This document shows positions 10,001 through 19,038 of a stretch of DNA of 64,000 nucleotides, in pieces. The stretch is from Haloglycomyces albus DSM 45210. GTDB taxonomy: Bacteria; Actinomycetota; Actinomycetes; Mycobacteriales; Micromonosporaceae. Under the pieces are notes generated by a model. That model was not told where the DNA came from and searched no databases. It saw nothing but the letters and a program-made list of their open reading frames with translations. Position numbers and translations under genes: made by a program. Numbering within the stretch: position 1 is the stretch's first letter; every line of letters begins with the position of its first letter. The stretch covers positions 2,866,168 through 2,930,167 of the forward strand of contig NZ_AZUQ01000001.1 in assembly GCF_000527155.1 (NCBI RefSeq). The letters are read 5' to 3'.

Positions 10001-10215
10001 ATATCGAGGTTGAGTTCGGAGCCGAAGATCGTCCGTACGGAAGAGCGGCGTGCGGCGGTGGCGAACTGGCTGACCGCGTAAAGGCCGTCGTGATCGGTGA
10101 TGGCCAATCCGGTGAGACCGAGACGTTCGGCCTCGGCGACCAGATCGGCGGGGGAATCGGCTCCGTCGGCGAAGGAAAAGTAACTGTGCGCGTGGAGTTC
10201 GGCGTAATCAGTCAT
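7051..10215 (-). CDS. dnaE2: Error-prone DNA polymerase III alpha subunit DnaE2 (ImuC)
   Basis: About 1054 residues. The N-terminal PHP domain starts YAELHAHSYFSFADGA. The palm carries PDIDLDIESGRREE near residue 398, the acidic catalytic motif of C-family polymerases. The C-terminal part includes an OB-fold-like stretch (VEVAGIVTHRQRPP). The length and absence of extra domains fit DnaE2 rather than replicative DnaE1. The ATG at 10215 follows GGGAGG with six bases spacing and overlaps the imuB end by eight bases. With ImuA' and ImuB it makes the SOS-induced translesion mutasome. Confidence 0.93.
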   Translation of the reverse strand: MTDYAELHAHSYFSFADGADSPADLVAEAERLGLTGLAITDHDGLYAVSQFATAARRSSVRTIFGSELNLDMPHGRRGNGDPAGTHLVVLARNATGYRRLSRAITDAKLAGSDKELPNYSLSRLAEHAGGDWHVLTGCRKGPLNQALASGPRHASRALHRLIDLFGRERVTVELTHHDRPGDSDRVEVLTRIARQAGVGVVATNGVHFSRPERARVAAALAATRMNRSLDEADPYLDSSAAAFLRSAEEMRARFVDVPGAVEHSVELAADCAFDFQVLAPRLPLFDTPREHDEFSYLAALTTEGACDLYGPPGAERVAGAWRQLEYELRVIRELGFSGYFLIVADIVRFCRAHNIYCQGRGSAANSAVCYALRITNVDAVGFGLLFERFLSAEREGPPDIDLDIESGRREEVIQYVYAKYGRRRAAQVANVITYRPRSAVQDAAKAYGHDPDQATRWSKRLHRWTGFDPAEMEGVPPDVADLAGEFQRLPRHLGVHPGGMVICESPVSEIVPIEWARAAGRSVLQWDKEDCADAGLVKFDLLGLGMLGALHTCIDLIAARHGHTVDLARLPPDDGEVYDLLCRADTVGVFQVESRAQMSTLPRLKPRCFQDLVAEIALIRPGPVQGQSVHPYLQRRAGKEWRHEVPEVLHPALEKTYGVPLYQEQLMQMAIDAAGFDASEADLLRRAMGSKRSSDKMEALRERLFDGMAERGIVGADAERVFQQLTSFADFGFPESHSASFAHLVYSSAWLKCHYPAAFYAALLANQPMGFYSPATLVADAQRHGITVHSADVNASNVSADIEPITGSDHVVFARADIRLGLDEVKGLSKASAQTIVAARREHPYRDVWDLARRTGIGSKQMEALAIAGAVDSLEGQRRQAMWKAGMARDDVGMIAGTQPSQPAPVLPGMSDIELAHADWDGLGLSTRAHPIAFVREELSDAGVVAIVELLDIPDAERVEVAGIVTHRQRPPTARGVTFVSLEDETGLINVICSEGLWERWRDVAVGASALRVRGQITRADDARRDVLSATNITADKLTRLTLATPEPKSRDFR

Positions 10216-11557
10216 ACCAGCCTCCCACACGCCACCGATGGTTTTCATACATGAGCAGGGCGGGACGCGTATCGTACGGGTCGACCTGTAGGCGGCTGTA
10301 GTGACGCGGTCGATCCCACCAGCGCTCCCAGACCGGCCACGGTCCCGCCCACGACCGGATGCGGAGGCGTCGGTGGCGGTACAGGAGATAGCGGGGAGTC
10401 GAATCGAGTAGACCGCGTCCTTTGGGGCGTACGGCCAGCCCGGCAGAATTGAGCAGTTCCACGGGCGATCCGTCCTGGACGGCCGGCGGCAGTCCTTCGA
10501 GGCGTCCCGGCCACGGCCCGGGCTGGGGCCGGGGCGGAGCGGTCCCCCACGCTTCCGGCGACGGCGGAGCGGTGATGTCGCGCGCGGTGGCGGTGCGGGC
10601 GACGGTCACCGCGTCCGGACCCAGGAGGCTTTGCACGTGAGTCAGGGCTTGCTCGGCGCGGTGACTACGACGGTCGTCGACCTCCCACAGGGCCGTTTGA
10701 GCGTCGAGCAGGTCGGTGATCTCCTCGGGAATCAAGGCGACGGAGGCGATGTCGTCGCTGTCCCCACTGGCCAGCCACCCTTCGATCTGCCACCTCGAAC
10801 GACGTACCACTTCGTCGGTGGTGAGTGAAGGGAGGCGCCATGTGCGTTGCCGAACGTCGGCAGAGGCCGTGGTGGCACGTATGGTCAGGAGACGACAGGT
10901 GACGCTGTGCGCCTCCAAGGTGTCGCGTAGTCGTTGTGCGAGTGTTCGAGTGAAGTGAACGGCCCGGTCGGCGGTCGTCAGAGGAGGGTCGCTGTGCTGT
11001 TCGACGCTGAGGTCGACAGTGGGCACGCGAGGTCGCAGGAGGCGGTCGGCTTCGCCGCGCGCCAGGCGATGCGCTTGGCGTACCTCGGACCCGAACCGTT
11101 CCACCACGGCTTCCGGCGGCAGTTGTGCGAAGGCGCCCAGAGTGTCGATTCCCAGATGACGCAGAAGGACACAGGTGTCCTCGTCGACGAGACCGGTGGT
11201 CATGAGTGCGTTGACGTCGGTAGGGGCGAGAAAGGACCGGTCGGTTCCCGACGGGACGATACGACCGTCGAACGCGGCGATCAGGGCGGCGTAAAACCCG
11301 TCGGCGATGCCGACGAGGGCGTCCCAAGCGGTCTCGGAGTGGAGAGCATCGATCAAGGACTCGGCGAAGCTGGATTCATCGAGGTGTCGGGGGACGGCCA
11401 GGGCGACCGTACCCGGCCATAGCGTCTCCACGAACGCGGCGTGGTCGTCCACCACGCTGACGACAGGGTCGAAATCGGTCAGGGTTCCCTGCCAGTCGGG
11501 GAGGTATACGACGGCGATGCGGCGCTTCCGCTCAGGCGGTTCCGCTGTCCGGGTCAT
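10208..11557 (-). CDS. imuB: ImuB, catalytically inactive Y-family polymerase homologue
   Basis: 449 residues. It aligns by pattern with the Y-family fold, but the N-terminus reads IAVVYLPDWQ where active DinB has a metal-binding Asp (DMDAFF-type), so the catalytic acidic residue is missing, as in other ImuB proteins. QTALW at residues 287-291 resembles the beta-clamp-binding motif that lets ImuB act as the hub of the mutasome. It overlaps imuA' upstream by four bases and dnaE2 downstream by eight, so all three are translationally coupled. Confidence 0.9.
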   Translation of the reverse strand: MTRTAEPPERKRRIAVVYLPDWQGTLTDFDPVVSVVDDHAAFVETLWPGTVALAVPRHLDESSFAESLIDALHSETAWDALVGIADGFYAALIAAFDGRIVPSGTDRSFLAPTDVNALMTTGLVDEDTCVLLRHLGIDTLGAFAQLPPEAVVERFGSEVRQAHRLARGEADRLLRPRVPTVDLSVEQHSDPPLTTADRAVHFTRTLAQRLRDTLEAHSVTCRLLTIRATTASADVRQRTWRLPSLTTDEVVRRSRWQIEGWLASGDSDDIASVALIPEEITDLLDAQTALWEVDDRRSHRAEQALTHVQSLLGPDAVTVARTATARDITAPPSPEAWGTAPPRPQPGPWPGRLEGLPPAVQDGSPVELLNSAGLAVRPKGRGLLDSTPRYLLYRHRRLRIRSWAGPWPVWERWWDRPRHYSRLQVDPYDTRPALLMYENHRWRVGGWYD

Positions 11558-12294
11558 GTCACCTCCTGGGAGCCGTAGGGCCAGACGTCACCGCTGTAGC
11601 GGTCTCCATTGCGCACCGAAGCCGTCACCGACAAGCGGCAGCCCCGTAGGAGTCCGGAACCGGACACGCGATTGTCGTTGGGCCGGAGACCGAACCATTG
11701 GGCCGTATGAATATTCCAAACGACGTCGGTGACGGCGCGTTGCCGTGACCCCCAGAGAACGACGAGGCAACCACGGCGTCGCGCGCGATGTGCGAGGCGG
11801 CGTGACTGCGTCGGGGTCAAGACCGAGGAGGGGAGGACGAGCACGCCGAGACCTTCGACGAGAATCCCGGCGGCGTTGGCGACGACGGAGGAGACGGGGG
11901 TGTCCGTCGAGGTGGTGATGCGGGCGAGGTGGTCGAGGTTGACCCCGGCGGCGGCCGCCGCGTTGGGGTGGAGCTCGGGCATGTCCAGCAAACCGCACCA
12001 GATTTCAGCGGTGGTGGGGCCGGCGAGGAGACGCCAGAGCAGAGAAGTGGCTCCGGGCTGTCGTGGATTGACGGCAAGGAAGCCGTTGACTCCCGAGGGA
12101 GGCAGCAATGCGGATACGTCGGGAGTGAGAGGCAGGCGGTCGTGCGTGCGGCGTGCGGGGGTGACCGTTGGGGGAGCGGTGCCCAGTAGTTCGCTGGCGC
12201 GCCGTAGCCCGAGGCGCTCGGCGAGGGTGTCGTGTGCGATCGACGTCGGTGGCGAACGGCGTTCGGAGGGGTGGGGGACGGTTGCGGGGTCCAT
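11554..12294 (-). CDS. ImuA'-like protein of the SOS mutagenesis operon
   Basis: Predicted 246 residues and poorly conserved, as expected for ImuA'. It has a short RecA-like core (FLAVNPRQPGATSLLWRLL around residue 75, where a Walker A would lie but without GxxGxGKT; LGVLVLPSSVLTP further on). The identification rests mainly on position: first gene of imuA'-imuB-dnaE2, after LexA boxes. The ATG at 12294 has GGAGGAGAGCG before it, better than the upstream in-frame start. In mycobacteria ImuA' is needed for damage-induced mutagenesis through contact with ImuB. Confidence 0.78.
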   Translation of the reverse strand: MDPATVPHPSERRSPPTSIAHDTLAERLGLRRASELLGTAPPTVTPARRTHDRLPLTPDVSALLPPSGVNGFLAVNPRQPGATSLLWRLLAGPTTAEIWCGLLDMPELHPNAAAAAGVNLDHLARITTSTDTPVSSVVANAAGILVEGLGVLVLPSSVLTPTQSRRLAHRARRRGCLVVLWGSRQRAVTDVVWNIHTAQWFGLRPNDNRVSGSGLLRGCRLSVTASVRNGDRYSGDVWPYGSQEVT

Positions 12295-12363
12295 CGCTCT
12301 CCTCCTGTCCGTTCTGCACTGCTCCACTACCATTGGTGATCGATGAAATACTTACATAATGCC

Positions 12364-12392
12364 AGTATAAAGGCCTATGGCAGTTGATCGAA
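12364..12392 (-). promoter_or_regulatory. Promoter of the imuA'-imuB-dnaE2 operon
   Basis: Read leftward, a -35-like TTCGAT (12392-12387) and a -10-like TATACT (12369-12364) are 17 bases apart. The -35 is embedded in the proximal LexA box, so LexA would occlude it directly. The start codon is about 70 bases downstream. Confidence 0.65.
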
Positions 12393-12403
12393 CAGTTGTT
12401 CTA
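12388..12403. promoter_or_regulatory. LexA (SOS) box, promoter-proximal
   Basis: TCGAACAGTTGTTCTA differs from the actinobacterial/Gram-positive consensus TCGAACNNNNGTTCGA at one base. It overlaps the -35 of the mutagenesis operon. Confidence 0.8.
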
Positions 12404-12438
12404 TAAAAACACGCGGAGAGAAGGGCGTCAAGCTTGAA

Positions 12439-12454
12439 TCGAATATTTGTTCGA
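12439..12454. promoter_or_regulatory. LexA (SOS) box, distal
   Basis: TCGAATATTTGTTCGA also differs from TCGAACNNNNGTTCGA at one base. It is 51 bases from the proximal box, close to five helical turns, which would suit paired LexA dimers on one DNA face. Confidence 0.75.
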
Positions 12455-12612
12455 TTACTCTCAAGGATCTGTGCACCGGGACGGAGAATGCTGAACAGCG
12501 ACAGTAGGTAACGAATAAGTTCGATGAATCCCGGCGAAAAAAGATGTCAGACCCCTTGGGTAGGGGACGGAGAGGAACGGTCGTGACCGAGGCGTGCTTT
12601 CTGCGCGGTACG

Positions 12613-12650
12613 CAAAACGGCACCGGCCGCTGCAGTCGAACCGGTGCCGT
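12613..12650 (-). terminator. Intrinsic terminator after the quinone oxidoreductase gene
   Basis: ACGGCACCGG (12617-12626) pairs with CCGGTGCCGT (12641-12650) around a 14-base loop. Read leftward it is followed by TTTTGCG. It lies 25 bases past the end of the oxidoreductase gene. Confidence 0.75.
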
Positions 12651-12674
12651 CGATATTATGGTCGTCGCGGGAGG

Positions 12675-13637
12675 TTACGGAATGAGAATGGCCTTGCCGG
12701 TGGTCTTGCGCTGTTCGAGATCCTTGTGTGCCTGAGCGGCCTCTTTGAGTGAGTAACGGTGATTGACTCGCACTACGAGGTCATTGTGGGAGATCATGTC
12801 GAACAGTTCACCGGCCCGGCGGCGATATTCCTCGGCCGTGGAGATGAAGTCGGCGAGATTGGGGCGCCACAGGCACACCGATCCGGCGGAGTTCAATCGC
12901 TGGGGATCGACGGGAGGAACGGCCCCACTGGCCTGGCCGAAGAGTGCCATCGTTCCTCTGGGGCGCAGTGAGTCGAGGGATCCGTCGAAGGTGGCCCTAC
13001 CGACGCCGTCGAACACCGCCGACACGCCTTCCTCGTCGGTCAGCTCGCGGACTCGGGACGTGAAGTCCTGATATCCGATCACCTCGTCGCAACCGTTGGA
13101 ACGCGCCAAATCCGCTTTCGAATCGCTTCCGGCGGTTCCGATGACGCGACCGCCTTTCAACTTCACCATCTGAGTCAGCAGGAGACCGACTCCCCCGGCG
13201 GCAGCGTGGATGAGGACCGTATCGCCCTCGCCGACCTGGTAGACGTCGTTGCACAGGTAATGGGCGGTCAGGCCCTGCAGCATCACCGCTGCGGCCGTCT
13301 CCGGCGCCACTCGGTCGGGTACCGATACGAACTTGCCCGCTTCTCCAATGACGAGGTCGGCGTAGGATCCGGGGACGTTGGACCAGGACACCTGGTCTCC
13401 AGGTTGAAATTCGTCGACTCCTTCGCCCACGGCCGCGACCGTACCGGCACCTTCCAGTCCTGGAGTGAAGGGCGTGGGCAGAGGGTATTGCCCGTTGCGG
13501 TGGTAGACGTCGATGAAGTTGACTCCGGAAGCGAGAACGCGCACCGAAATCTGTCCGGGAGGGGGACCCGGGTCTTCTCCGCCGTGCAGCTTCATGACCT
13601 CGGCGGGTCCAGGCTGTTTCACAATGATGGCGCGCAT
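12675..13637 (-). CDS. NADPH:quinone oxidoreductase (zinc-independent MDR family)
   Basis: 320 residues, starting MRAIIVKQPGPAEVMKL. GVNFIDVYHRNGQYPLPTPF near residue 40 is typical of the QOR1 branch of the medium-chain dehydrogenase/reductase family, and AAAGGVGLLLTQM near residue 150 is the NADPH-binding loop. The structural and catalytic zinc ligands of alcohol dehydrogenases are absent. It probably performs NADPH-dependent reduction of quinones or enones in the cytosol. GAGGAGGAA precedes the ATG at 13637; upstream in-frame codons look non-coding. It is a single gene closed by its own terminator. Confidence 0.88.
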   Translation of the reverse strand: MRAIIVKQPGPAEVMKLHGGEDPGPPPGQISVRVLASGVNFIDVYHRNGQYPLPTPFTPGLEGAGTVAAVGEGVDEFQPGDQVSWSNVPGSYADLVIGEAGKFVSVPDRVAPETAAAVMLQGLTAHYLCNDVYQVGEGDTVLIHAAAGGVGLLLTQMVKLKGGRVIGTAGSDSKADLARSNGCDEVIGYQDFTSRVRELTDEEGVSAVFDGVGRATFDGSLDSLRPRGTMALFGQASGAVPPVDPQRLNSAGSVCLWRPNLADFISTAEEYRRRAGELFDMISHNDLVVRVNHRYSLKEAAQAHKDLEQRKTTGKAILIP

Positions 13638-14060
13638 CGAGTTCCTCCTCATGGATGTGGACTGTCTCGGGAGTCGAGGGTGGCCAAGTCCGGCTGATCG
13701 GTGACGTGGGCGAAGCCGCCGAGGTTCCGACGTCGTCTGCCGGGATCGCTTTGCTTCGCCTGATTCCATGTAACCAGCTCCGGCCATGCTAGCGAACCGC
13801 CGGGGCATTGTCGTTATCGGTGTGGGTTGACCGAATGCGGTGAGCGGGTGGCGTATTCGAACTTCTCTCTTGTGGTCGTCACCGTGCGAATCGCTGAAGA
13901 GGATTGTGGACGGTTGCCGCTGTACCTGTGATTTTACGCGGCCTGTTGTCTTGAGACGTGAGGTGGAAAAGCGTCATTGCGGGATGAATTCTCGAACGGC
14001 GAAATGCTCTGTCACCCAGGGTGAAATCCACATTGGTGTTATGCGAATACGCAGTCAAAC
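13638..14060. other. Intergenic stretch
   Basis: About 420 bases between the oxidoreductase start and the BCCT terminator. It should hold the oxidoreductase promoter. I see no reading frame with a ribosome site and no RNA gene. Confidence 0.5.
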
Positions 14061-14098
14061 AATTCGGGGGTGGAAACGAATGTTTCCACCCCCGAATT
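14061..14098. terminator. Terminator hairpin after the BCCT gene
   Basis: A perfect 17-bp stem, 14061-14077 with 14082-14098, and a GAAT loop; the arms run from AATTCGGGGG to CCCCCGAATT. It lies 17 bases past the stop of the leftward BCCT gene. The T-run on the minus side is weak (GTTTGA), but the stem is very stable. Confidence 0.8.
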
Positions 14099-14114
14099 TA
14101 AGGCAATAAGAATC

Positions 14115-15860
14115 TTATTCTTCGCTCTTATTGCTGCGACGGTTGCCGAGGCCCATGCGGAATTTGCCGCGTGACCACTTGGCAGAATCGCTCTGATTGC
14201 TCTGATCTTCCATTTCCTCGCCCACCATGCGGCGAATCGCCTCACGGAAGCCGAGCGAACGCAGTTGACGCCGAAGCGGGTGAGCACCGGGATCGGTACG
14301 CAATTCCTTCAGCAGCGCCACGCACATAAACAGCATGACCACCACGAACGGCAGCGCCACGACGATGGTGGCGTTCTTCAGTCCGTTCAGACCACCGCTG
14401 AGAAGCAGAACGGCCGCGAGAGCACCGATGGTGAAACCCCAGAACACGACCAAGGGCTTCTTGGGCGTCAGGGAACCGTTGCTGGACAGCGAACCGAGCA
14501 CCAGAGAGGCCGAGTCGGCACCGGTGACGAAGTAGATCGCGATCAGCAACATGCACACACCGGCGATGAGGCTGTAAGCCGGGAGGTTGTCCAGCAAGGC
14601 GAACAGGGCGTATTCCTCACCCTTCGCGTTGGTTGCTTCGAAGTCGAACTTCTCCTGAACCTGCATCCACAGGGCGGATCCACCCATCACGGAGAACCAG
14701 GTGATCGAACCCATGGAGGGGATCAGCAGCACACCGATGACGAATTGGCGGACCGTTCGTCCACGCGAGATACGGGCGATAAAGGTACCGACGAAGGGCG
14801 CCCACGACAGCCACCATGCCCAGTAGAAGATGGTGTAGCCGCCGACCCAGCCGCTCTCACCGAAGGCCCCGGTGGTGAACGACATGCCGACCAGGTTCTG
14901 GAGGTACTGTCCCGCCGATTCCGGCAGGGCGTCCAGAATGAACTGCGTCGGTCCGAAGAAGAACACGAACAGCATGACGAAGGCCGCCAGCAGCACGTTG
15001 GTGGTGGACAGCCATTTCACGCCCCGGTGCACACCGGAGAAGGCCGACACCACGAAGGCCAAGGTCAAGGAACCGATGACGATCAGTTCCAAGTACTCAC
15101 TGTCGTTGACGCCCATGACGACGTCGAGTCCCACCGTCACCTGAGCGGCGCCCAGACCGAGTGAGGCGGCGGTACCGAAGACGGTGGCGAAGATGGCCAG
15201 CAGGTCGATCGCGCGACCGGTGGTCTTCTGGAAGGGCTTGCCGTCCAACAGAGGCGTGAACACCTCGGAGAGGTTGTTGCCACGACGCTTACGGAACGTC
15301 GAGTATCCCAGGGCGAGACCGGTAATGGCGTAAATGGCCCAGGGGTGCAGTGCCCAGTGGAAGTAGGAGTACACCAGGGAGCCGCGTTCTTGCTCGTTCT
15401 CGTAGGAAGGCGAGAAGGGGTCGAGTTCCAGCGGCGAGGGCACGTTGAAGTAGTGAGTCAACGGTTCGGACACACCGAAGAACATCAAACCGATGCCCAT
15501 ACCGGCGGCGAACATCATGGAAATCCAGGGCAGGGTACCGAATTCGGGGTCTTCGTCCGCGTTGCCGAGACGAATATTGCCGTAACGGCTGGCGGCGATG
15601 TAGACGGCAAGAATCAAGAAGACGTTGGCCGCGAGAATGAAGAACCAAGCGAAGTTGTCGAGAACCCACTGGAGTGCCGTAGCGGCAGCGGAGTCGAAAT
15701 TGTCAGGGGCAAAGGCGCCCCAGCCTACAATGCCGAGAATGACAACGGCGGCAATGGAAAATACCACCTTGTCCACTGGCAATGTGGCCGGCCGCCGTGA
15801 GGCGGGCTTGACCGTGGCCGTAGGGGCCTTGGTCGGGCTATCAGATTCCGGGTCACTCAT
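14115..15860 (-). CDS. BCCT family transporter (betaine/choline/carnitine type)
   Basis: About 581 residues with twelve predicted membrane segments. AWWLSWAPFVGTFIARISRG is the family signature (WxxWWxxWxPFVGxFxARxSRG), and the segment with FAAGMGIGLMFFGVSEPLTH is the glycine-rich substrate/sodium region. An N-terminal hydrophilic region of about 35 residues and a charged C-terminal tail resemble osmosensing members such as BetP. It probably imports glycine betaine or a similar compatible solute with a cation. The ATG at 15860 has TGAGGAA upstream. It is a single gene with its own terminator, and fits a salt-adapted lifestyle. Confidence 0.9.
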   Translation of the reverse strand: MSDPESDSPTKAPTATVKPASRRPATLPVDKVVFSIAAVVILGIVGWGAFAPDNFDSAAATALQWVLDNFAWFFILAANVFLILAVYIAASRYGNIRLGNADEDPEFGTLPWISMMFAAGMGIGLMFFGVSEPLTHYFNVPSPLELDPFSPSYENEQERGSLVYSYFHWALHPWAIYAITGLALGYSTFRKRRGNNLSEVFTPLLDGKPFQKTTGRAIDLLAIFATVFGTAASLGLGAAQVTVGLDVVMGVNDSEYLELIVIGSLTLAFVVSAFSGVHRGVKWLSTTNVLLAAFVMLFVFFFGPTQFILDALPESAGQYLQNLVGMSFTTGAFGESGWVGGYTIFYWAWWLSWAPFVGTFIARISRGRTVRQFVIGVLLIPSMGSITWFSVMGGSALWMQVQEKFDFEATNAKGEEYALFALLDNLPAYSLIAGVCMLLIAIYFVTGADSASLVLGSLSSNGSLTPKKPLVVFWGFTIGALAAVLLLSGGLNGLKNATIVVALPFVVVMLFMCVALLKELRTDPGAHPLRRQLRSLGFREAIRRMVGEEMEDQSNQSDSAKWSRGKFRMGLGNRRSNKSEE

Positions 15861-16051
15861 AAATTCCTCAGAATATATGGACAATACTTACCTCCTACAC
15901 CCTAGGGCGTGCATGCACTTTCCGGTGATGTACCGAAAAGTTCTTAACGTGTGTCTCATTTTCGAAGTCAAAACGAAATATTGTGTCCCACGATGTAACC
16001 CAGGGCGAGTCCCGGAGTGCGATTGGTGTACGACACAGGCACAATTGAGGT

Positions 16052-16396
16052 GTGGATGAGGAATTGAGTACACGGACCATTACGGAATTGTCGTTCGGTG
16101 CCGACGGGCTGATTCCGGTGATCGTTCAAGACCATCGCAGCGGCACGGTCCTGATGTTGGCGTGGGCCGACGCCGAGGCCCTACGGCGAACCTTGACGAC
16201 CGAACGTGCCACCTATTGGTCGCGTAGCCGTCAGGAGTACTGGATTAAGGGAGCCACCTCCGGTCATACCCAGGAGTTGGTCGCCGCCTATCACGACTGC
16301 GACGGCGACACCGTTCTCTACACCGTGAATCAAAGTGGTCCCGCCTGCCATACCGGCACCGCAAGCTGCTTCGACAACCGACGCCTGGAACAATGA
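16052..16396 (+). CDS. hisI: Phosphoribosyl-AMP cyclohydrolase
   Basis: 114 residues, the normal length for monofunctional His[21 protein letters not shown], followed by GTASCF, is the metal-binding signature with the zinc cysteines. It opens the ring of phosphoribosyl-AMP, the third step of histidine synthesis. The start is a GTG (VDEELSTRT). It leads a tightly overlapping cluster: the next gene begins within its stop (ATGA). In actinobacteria hisI is commonly joined to the trp genes, as here. Confidence 0.93.
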   Translation: MDEELSTRTITELSFGADGLIPVIVQDHRSGTVLMLAWADAEALRRTLTTERATYWSRSRQEYWIKGATSGHTQELVAAYHDCDGDTVLYTVNQSGPACHTGTASCFDNRRLEQ

Positions 16397-16953
16397 CAAG
16401 CATGAACATCAGCCGCCTCAAAGGCATCACGGTCGTCTCGGGGATAGCGGTCAACGCGCTGGCGGCGTACCTCGTCACCCGGGATTGGACGACCCGGACG
16501 GAGGCCGATGATTTCGGTCTCAGCCGCGACGTCACCCAGAGCGGTACCGACGTCATCGCGTGGGCACTACCGGTGTCCCTCGCCGGGGCAGCCGCTTTCC
16601 TGGTGCTGCTGGCCTTGTCGGGCACCGTGACTCGCCGGGTCGTCGCCGCGCTCATCGTCCCCGGCTCGCTGGCGGTGGCGATCGGGGCGGGGCTGCGGTG
16701 GCCTGATGGCGTTCAGCCGTTGGTCGTGGCGGCCTGCGCGGTGGTGTCCGCGCTGTTGGCCGTCATCGTGTGGCGCACCGTGCCTCAGTGGCCGAGGCGC
16801 GTCGCCAAATACGAGCGTTCCGCTCAAACCGATGTCGGCGACGATCCCGCTGCGCTATGGGCGGCCCTCGATCAAGGCCGGGACCCTTCATCGCCTAATA
16901 TCGCTGCAACAGCGGATGCCACAGATGCGGACAAAAAGGGGAAAAACACGTGA
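16393..16953 (+). CDS. Trp operon-associated membrane protein
   Basis: 186 residues with about four hydrophobic segments (near residues 9-26, 52-74, 79-97 and 104-122) and a polar tail containing [11 protein letters not shown]. The segment pattern, the WxALDxGxDP-like tail and the location just before trpC match the actinobacterial family of tryptophan-associated transmembrane proteins. Its role is unknown; it may aid tryptophan or precursor handling at the membrane. It overlaps hisI (ATGA) and trpC (GTGA). The anthranilate synthase gene trpE, usually between hisI and this gene, is absent. Confidence 0.82.
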   Translation: MTSMNISRLKGITVVSGIAVNALAAYLVTRDWTTRTEADDFGLSRDVTQSGTDVIAWALPVSLAGAAAFLVLLALSGTVTRRVVAALIVPGSLAVAIGAGLRWPDGVQPLVVAACAVVSALLAVIVWRTVPQWPRRVAKYERSAQTDVGDDPAALWAALDQGRDPSSPNIAATADATDADKKGKNT

Positions 16954-17753
16954 ACGTGCTCCAGGAGATCGTCGAAAACGTAAGAGTTCAACTTGACCAG
17001 CGTCAACGTGCAGTCTCCTTGGAGCGGGTCCAAGCGAAGGCCGAAGAGGTTCCGGAAGCGTTGGACGCCTATGCTGCTTTGAAGACTCCGGGAGTCAATG
17101 TCATCGCCGAGATCAAGCGTAAGTCGCCCTCCAAAGGCGACCTGGCGTCCGTAACCGACCCCGCTGAGATGGCGGTCGAATACGCGGCCGGGGGAGCCAG
17201 CGTCATCAGTGTGCTCACCGAACCCGATTACTTCAAGGGCAGTTTGGACGACCTCGACACCGTACGCGGTACGGTGTCGGTGCCGCTGTTGCGGAAAGAC
17301 TTCATCGTGTCCGCGTATCAAGTGTGGGAGGCACGGGCGCACGGTGCGGACATGGTGCTCCTCATCGTCGCGGCACTGGAACAGGATCAACTGGAGCAAC
17401 TGCACCGACTCGTCGAAAGTCTGGGCATGACGGCCCTCGTGGAAGTCCACAGTGAAATCGAAGCCGACCGCGCCATGCGAGCCGGAGCGCGCGTTATCGG
17501 CGTCAACGCTCGCGATCTCACCACCCTGGAAGTGGATCGCTCAACCTTCGAACGGATCGCTCCCGGCCTGCCCGGCGACGTCATCAAGGTCGCCGAGTCC
17601 GGGGTGCGCTCCGCACGCGACCTCATCCGGTATGCCTCCGCGGGTGCGAACGCCGTTCTCGTGGGCGAAAGCGTCGTTGCCCAAGGAAACCCACGCAGTG
17701 CCGTCGCCGCGCTGGTGACAGCCGGATCACACCCAGCGACCCCACGGTCGTGA
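16950..17753 (+). CDS. trpC: Indole-3-glycerol phosphate synthase
   Basis: 267 residues, a single TIM-barrel enzyme not fused to Trp[14 protein letters not shown] carries the catalytic Lys and the substrate-binding motif, [10 protein letters not shown] and [12 protein letters not shown] follow, and the C-terminal phosphate site reads VAESGV. It closes the indole ring from CdRP. GTG start overlapping the previous stop, with AAGGGG upstream. Confidence 0.95.
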   Translation: MNVLQEIVENVRVQLDQRQRAVSLERVQAKAEEVPEALDAYAALKTPGVNVIAEIKRKSPSKGDLASVTDPAEMAVEYAAGGASVISVLTEPDYFKGSLDDLDTVRGTVSVPLLRKDFIVSAYQVWEARAHGADMVLLIVAALEQDQLEQLHRLVESLGMTALVEVHSEIEADRAMRAGARVIGVNARDLTTLEVDRSTFERIAPGLPGDVIKVAESGVRSARDLIRYASAGANAVLVGESVVAQGNPRSAVAALVTAGSHPATPRS

Positions 17754-17776
17754 CACAGCCGAATGCCGAGGAGATC

Positions 17777-18955
17777 ATGACTGAACCGGATCAACGAGGA
17801 CACTGGGGGAACTTCGGGGGACGTTTCGTTCCCGAAGCGCTCATCGCCGCTCTGGACGAGCTCGAAGCCGCTCACTCCAAAGCCATGGCCGACCCGGGAT
17901 TCCAAGCCGAGCTGTCCCGCCTCAACAGCGAATACGCCAATCTGCCCTCGCCTCTTTACCACGCGGAGCGCCTGTCGCGTGACGTCGGCGCCGACATCTG
18001 GTTGAAACGCGAGGACCTCAACCACACCGGAGCGCACAAGGTCCGCAACGTTCTCGGACAGGCGCTCTTGGCCAAACGGATGGGGAAAGAACGGGTCATC
18101 GCCGAAACCGGCGCCGGACAGCACGGCGTTGCCACCGCCACCGCCGCGACCTACCTCGGACTGGACTGCGTGGTTTACATGGGTGCCGAAGACACCCGCC
18201 GTCAAGCGCTCAACGTCGCCCGGATGGAAATGCTCGGTGCGAAGGTCGTCCCGGTCGACACGGGATCCCAGACGCTCAAGGACGCCATGAACGAAGCGTT
18301 GCGGGAATGGGTGGCTTCGGTTCACAACACCCACTACCTCATCGGATCGGTCGGCGGGCCCCATCCGTTCCCCAAACTGGTACGAGACTACTGTCGCGGC
18401 ATCGGTGACGAAGCACGACGGCAATTTCTCGACACCGTCGGTACCCTGCCGGACGCCGTTGCCGCCTGTGTCGGGGGAGGATCGAACGCGATGGGCATGT
18501 TCACCGCCTTTCTCGACGACGAGGTCGAACTCTACGGATTCGAAGCCGGTGGCGACGGTTTCGACACCGGTCGGCACGCGGCCACGATTACGGCCGGAGA
18601 CCGGGGCGTCCTGCACGGTGCCCGCACCTACGTGCTGCAGGATCCGGACGGCCAAACCATCGAATCACACTCCATCTCCGCCGGACTCGATTACCCCGGC
18701 GTCGGCCCCGAACACGCACACCTCGCCGACATCGGACGAGCCGTCTACGAACCCGTCACCGACGACGAAGCCATGCGGGCCCTACGCCGGCTCGCCCGCA
18801 CCGAAGGAATCATCTGCGCCATCGAATCGGCCCACGCCGTCGCCGGGGCTTTGCGCCACGCCCGCAGACGGCCGGAGAGTCGCATTCTCGTCAACCTGTC
18901 GGGGCGTGGAGACAAGGACATGGAAACGGCCGCCTCGTACTTCGGGCTCGCTTAG
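17777..18955 (+). CDS. trpB: Tryptophan synthase beta chain
   Basis: About 392 residues. [16 protein letters not shown] is the usual N-terminus, [14 protein letters not shown] contains the PLP lysine, [13 protein letters not shown] is the substrate loop, and [10 protein letters not shown] binds the PLP phosphate. It condenses indole with serine in the alpha2beta2 complex. The ATG at 17777 is chosen because GAGGAG precedes it; a GTG at 17750 would overlap the trpC stop and is an alternative. Followed by trpA after 83 bases. Confidence 0.95.
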   Translation: MTEPDQRGHWGNFGGRFVPEALIAALDELEAAHSKAMADPGFQAELSRLNSEYANLPSPLYHAERLSRDVGADIWLKREDLNHTGAHKVRNVLGQALLAKRMGKERVIAETGAGQHGVATATAATYLGLDCVVYMGAEDTRRQALNVARMEMLGAKVVPVDTGSQTLKDAMNEALREWVASVHNTHYLIGSVGGPHPFPKLVRDYCRGIGDEARRQFLDTVGTLPDAVAACVGGGSNAMGMFTAFLDDEVELYGFEAGGDGFDTGRHAATITAGDRGVLHGARTYVLQDPDGQTIESHSISAGLDYPGVGPEHAHLADIGRAVYEPVTDDEAMRALRRLARTEGIICAIESAHAVAGALRHARRRPESRILVNLSGRGDKDMETAASYFGLA

Positions 18956-19038
18956 CGCGACGGTGGGACCCGACCCCGAACGTTCCCGCGCCGTCCGTCC
19001 CGTGTGACCCGACCACTTAAGCAACGTCAGGAGAAAGC

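Noticed and set aside
14265-15164. 299-codon plus-strand frame opposite the BCCT gene
   Set aside because: Gln/His/Gly-rich shadow of a membrane protein gene.
17387-18655. Long minus-strand open frame (422 codons) opposite trpC and trpB
   Set aside because: Shadow of strongly conserved genes. It has no ribosome site, and its Gly/Arg/Val-rich sequence shows no family motif.
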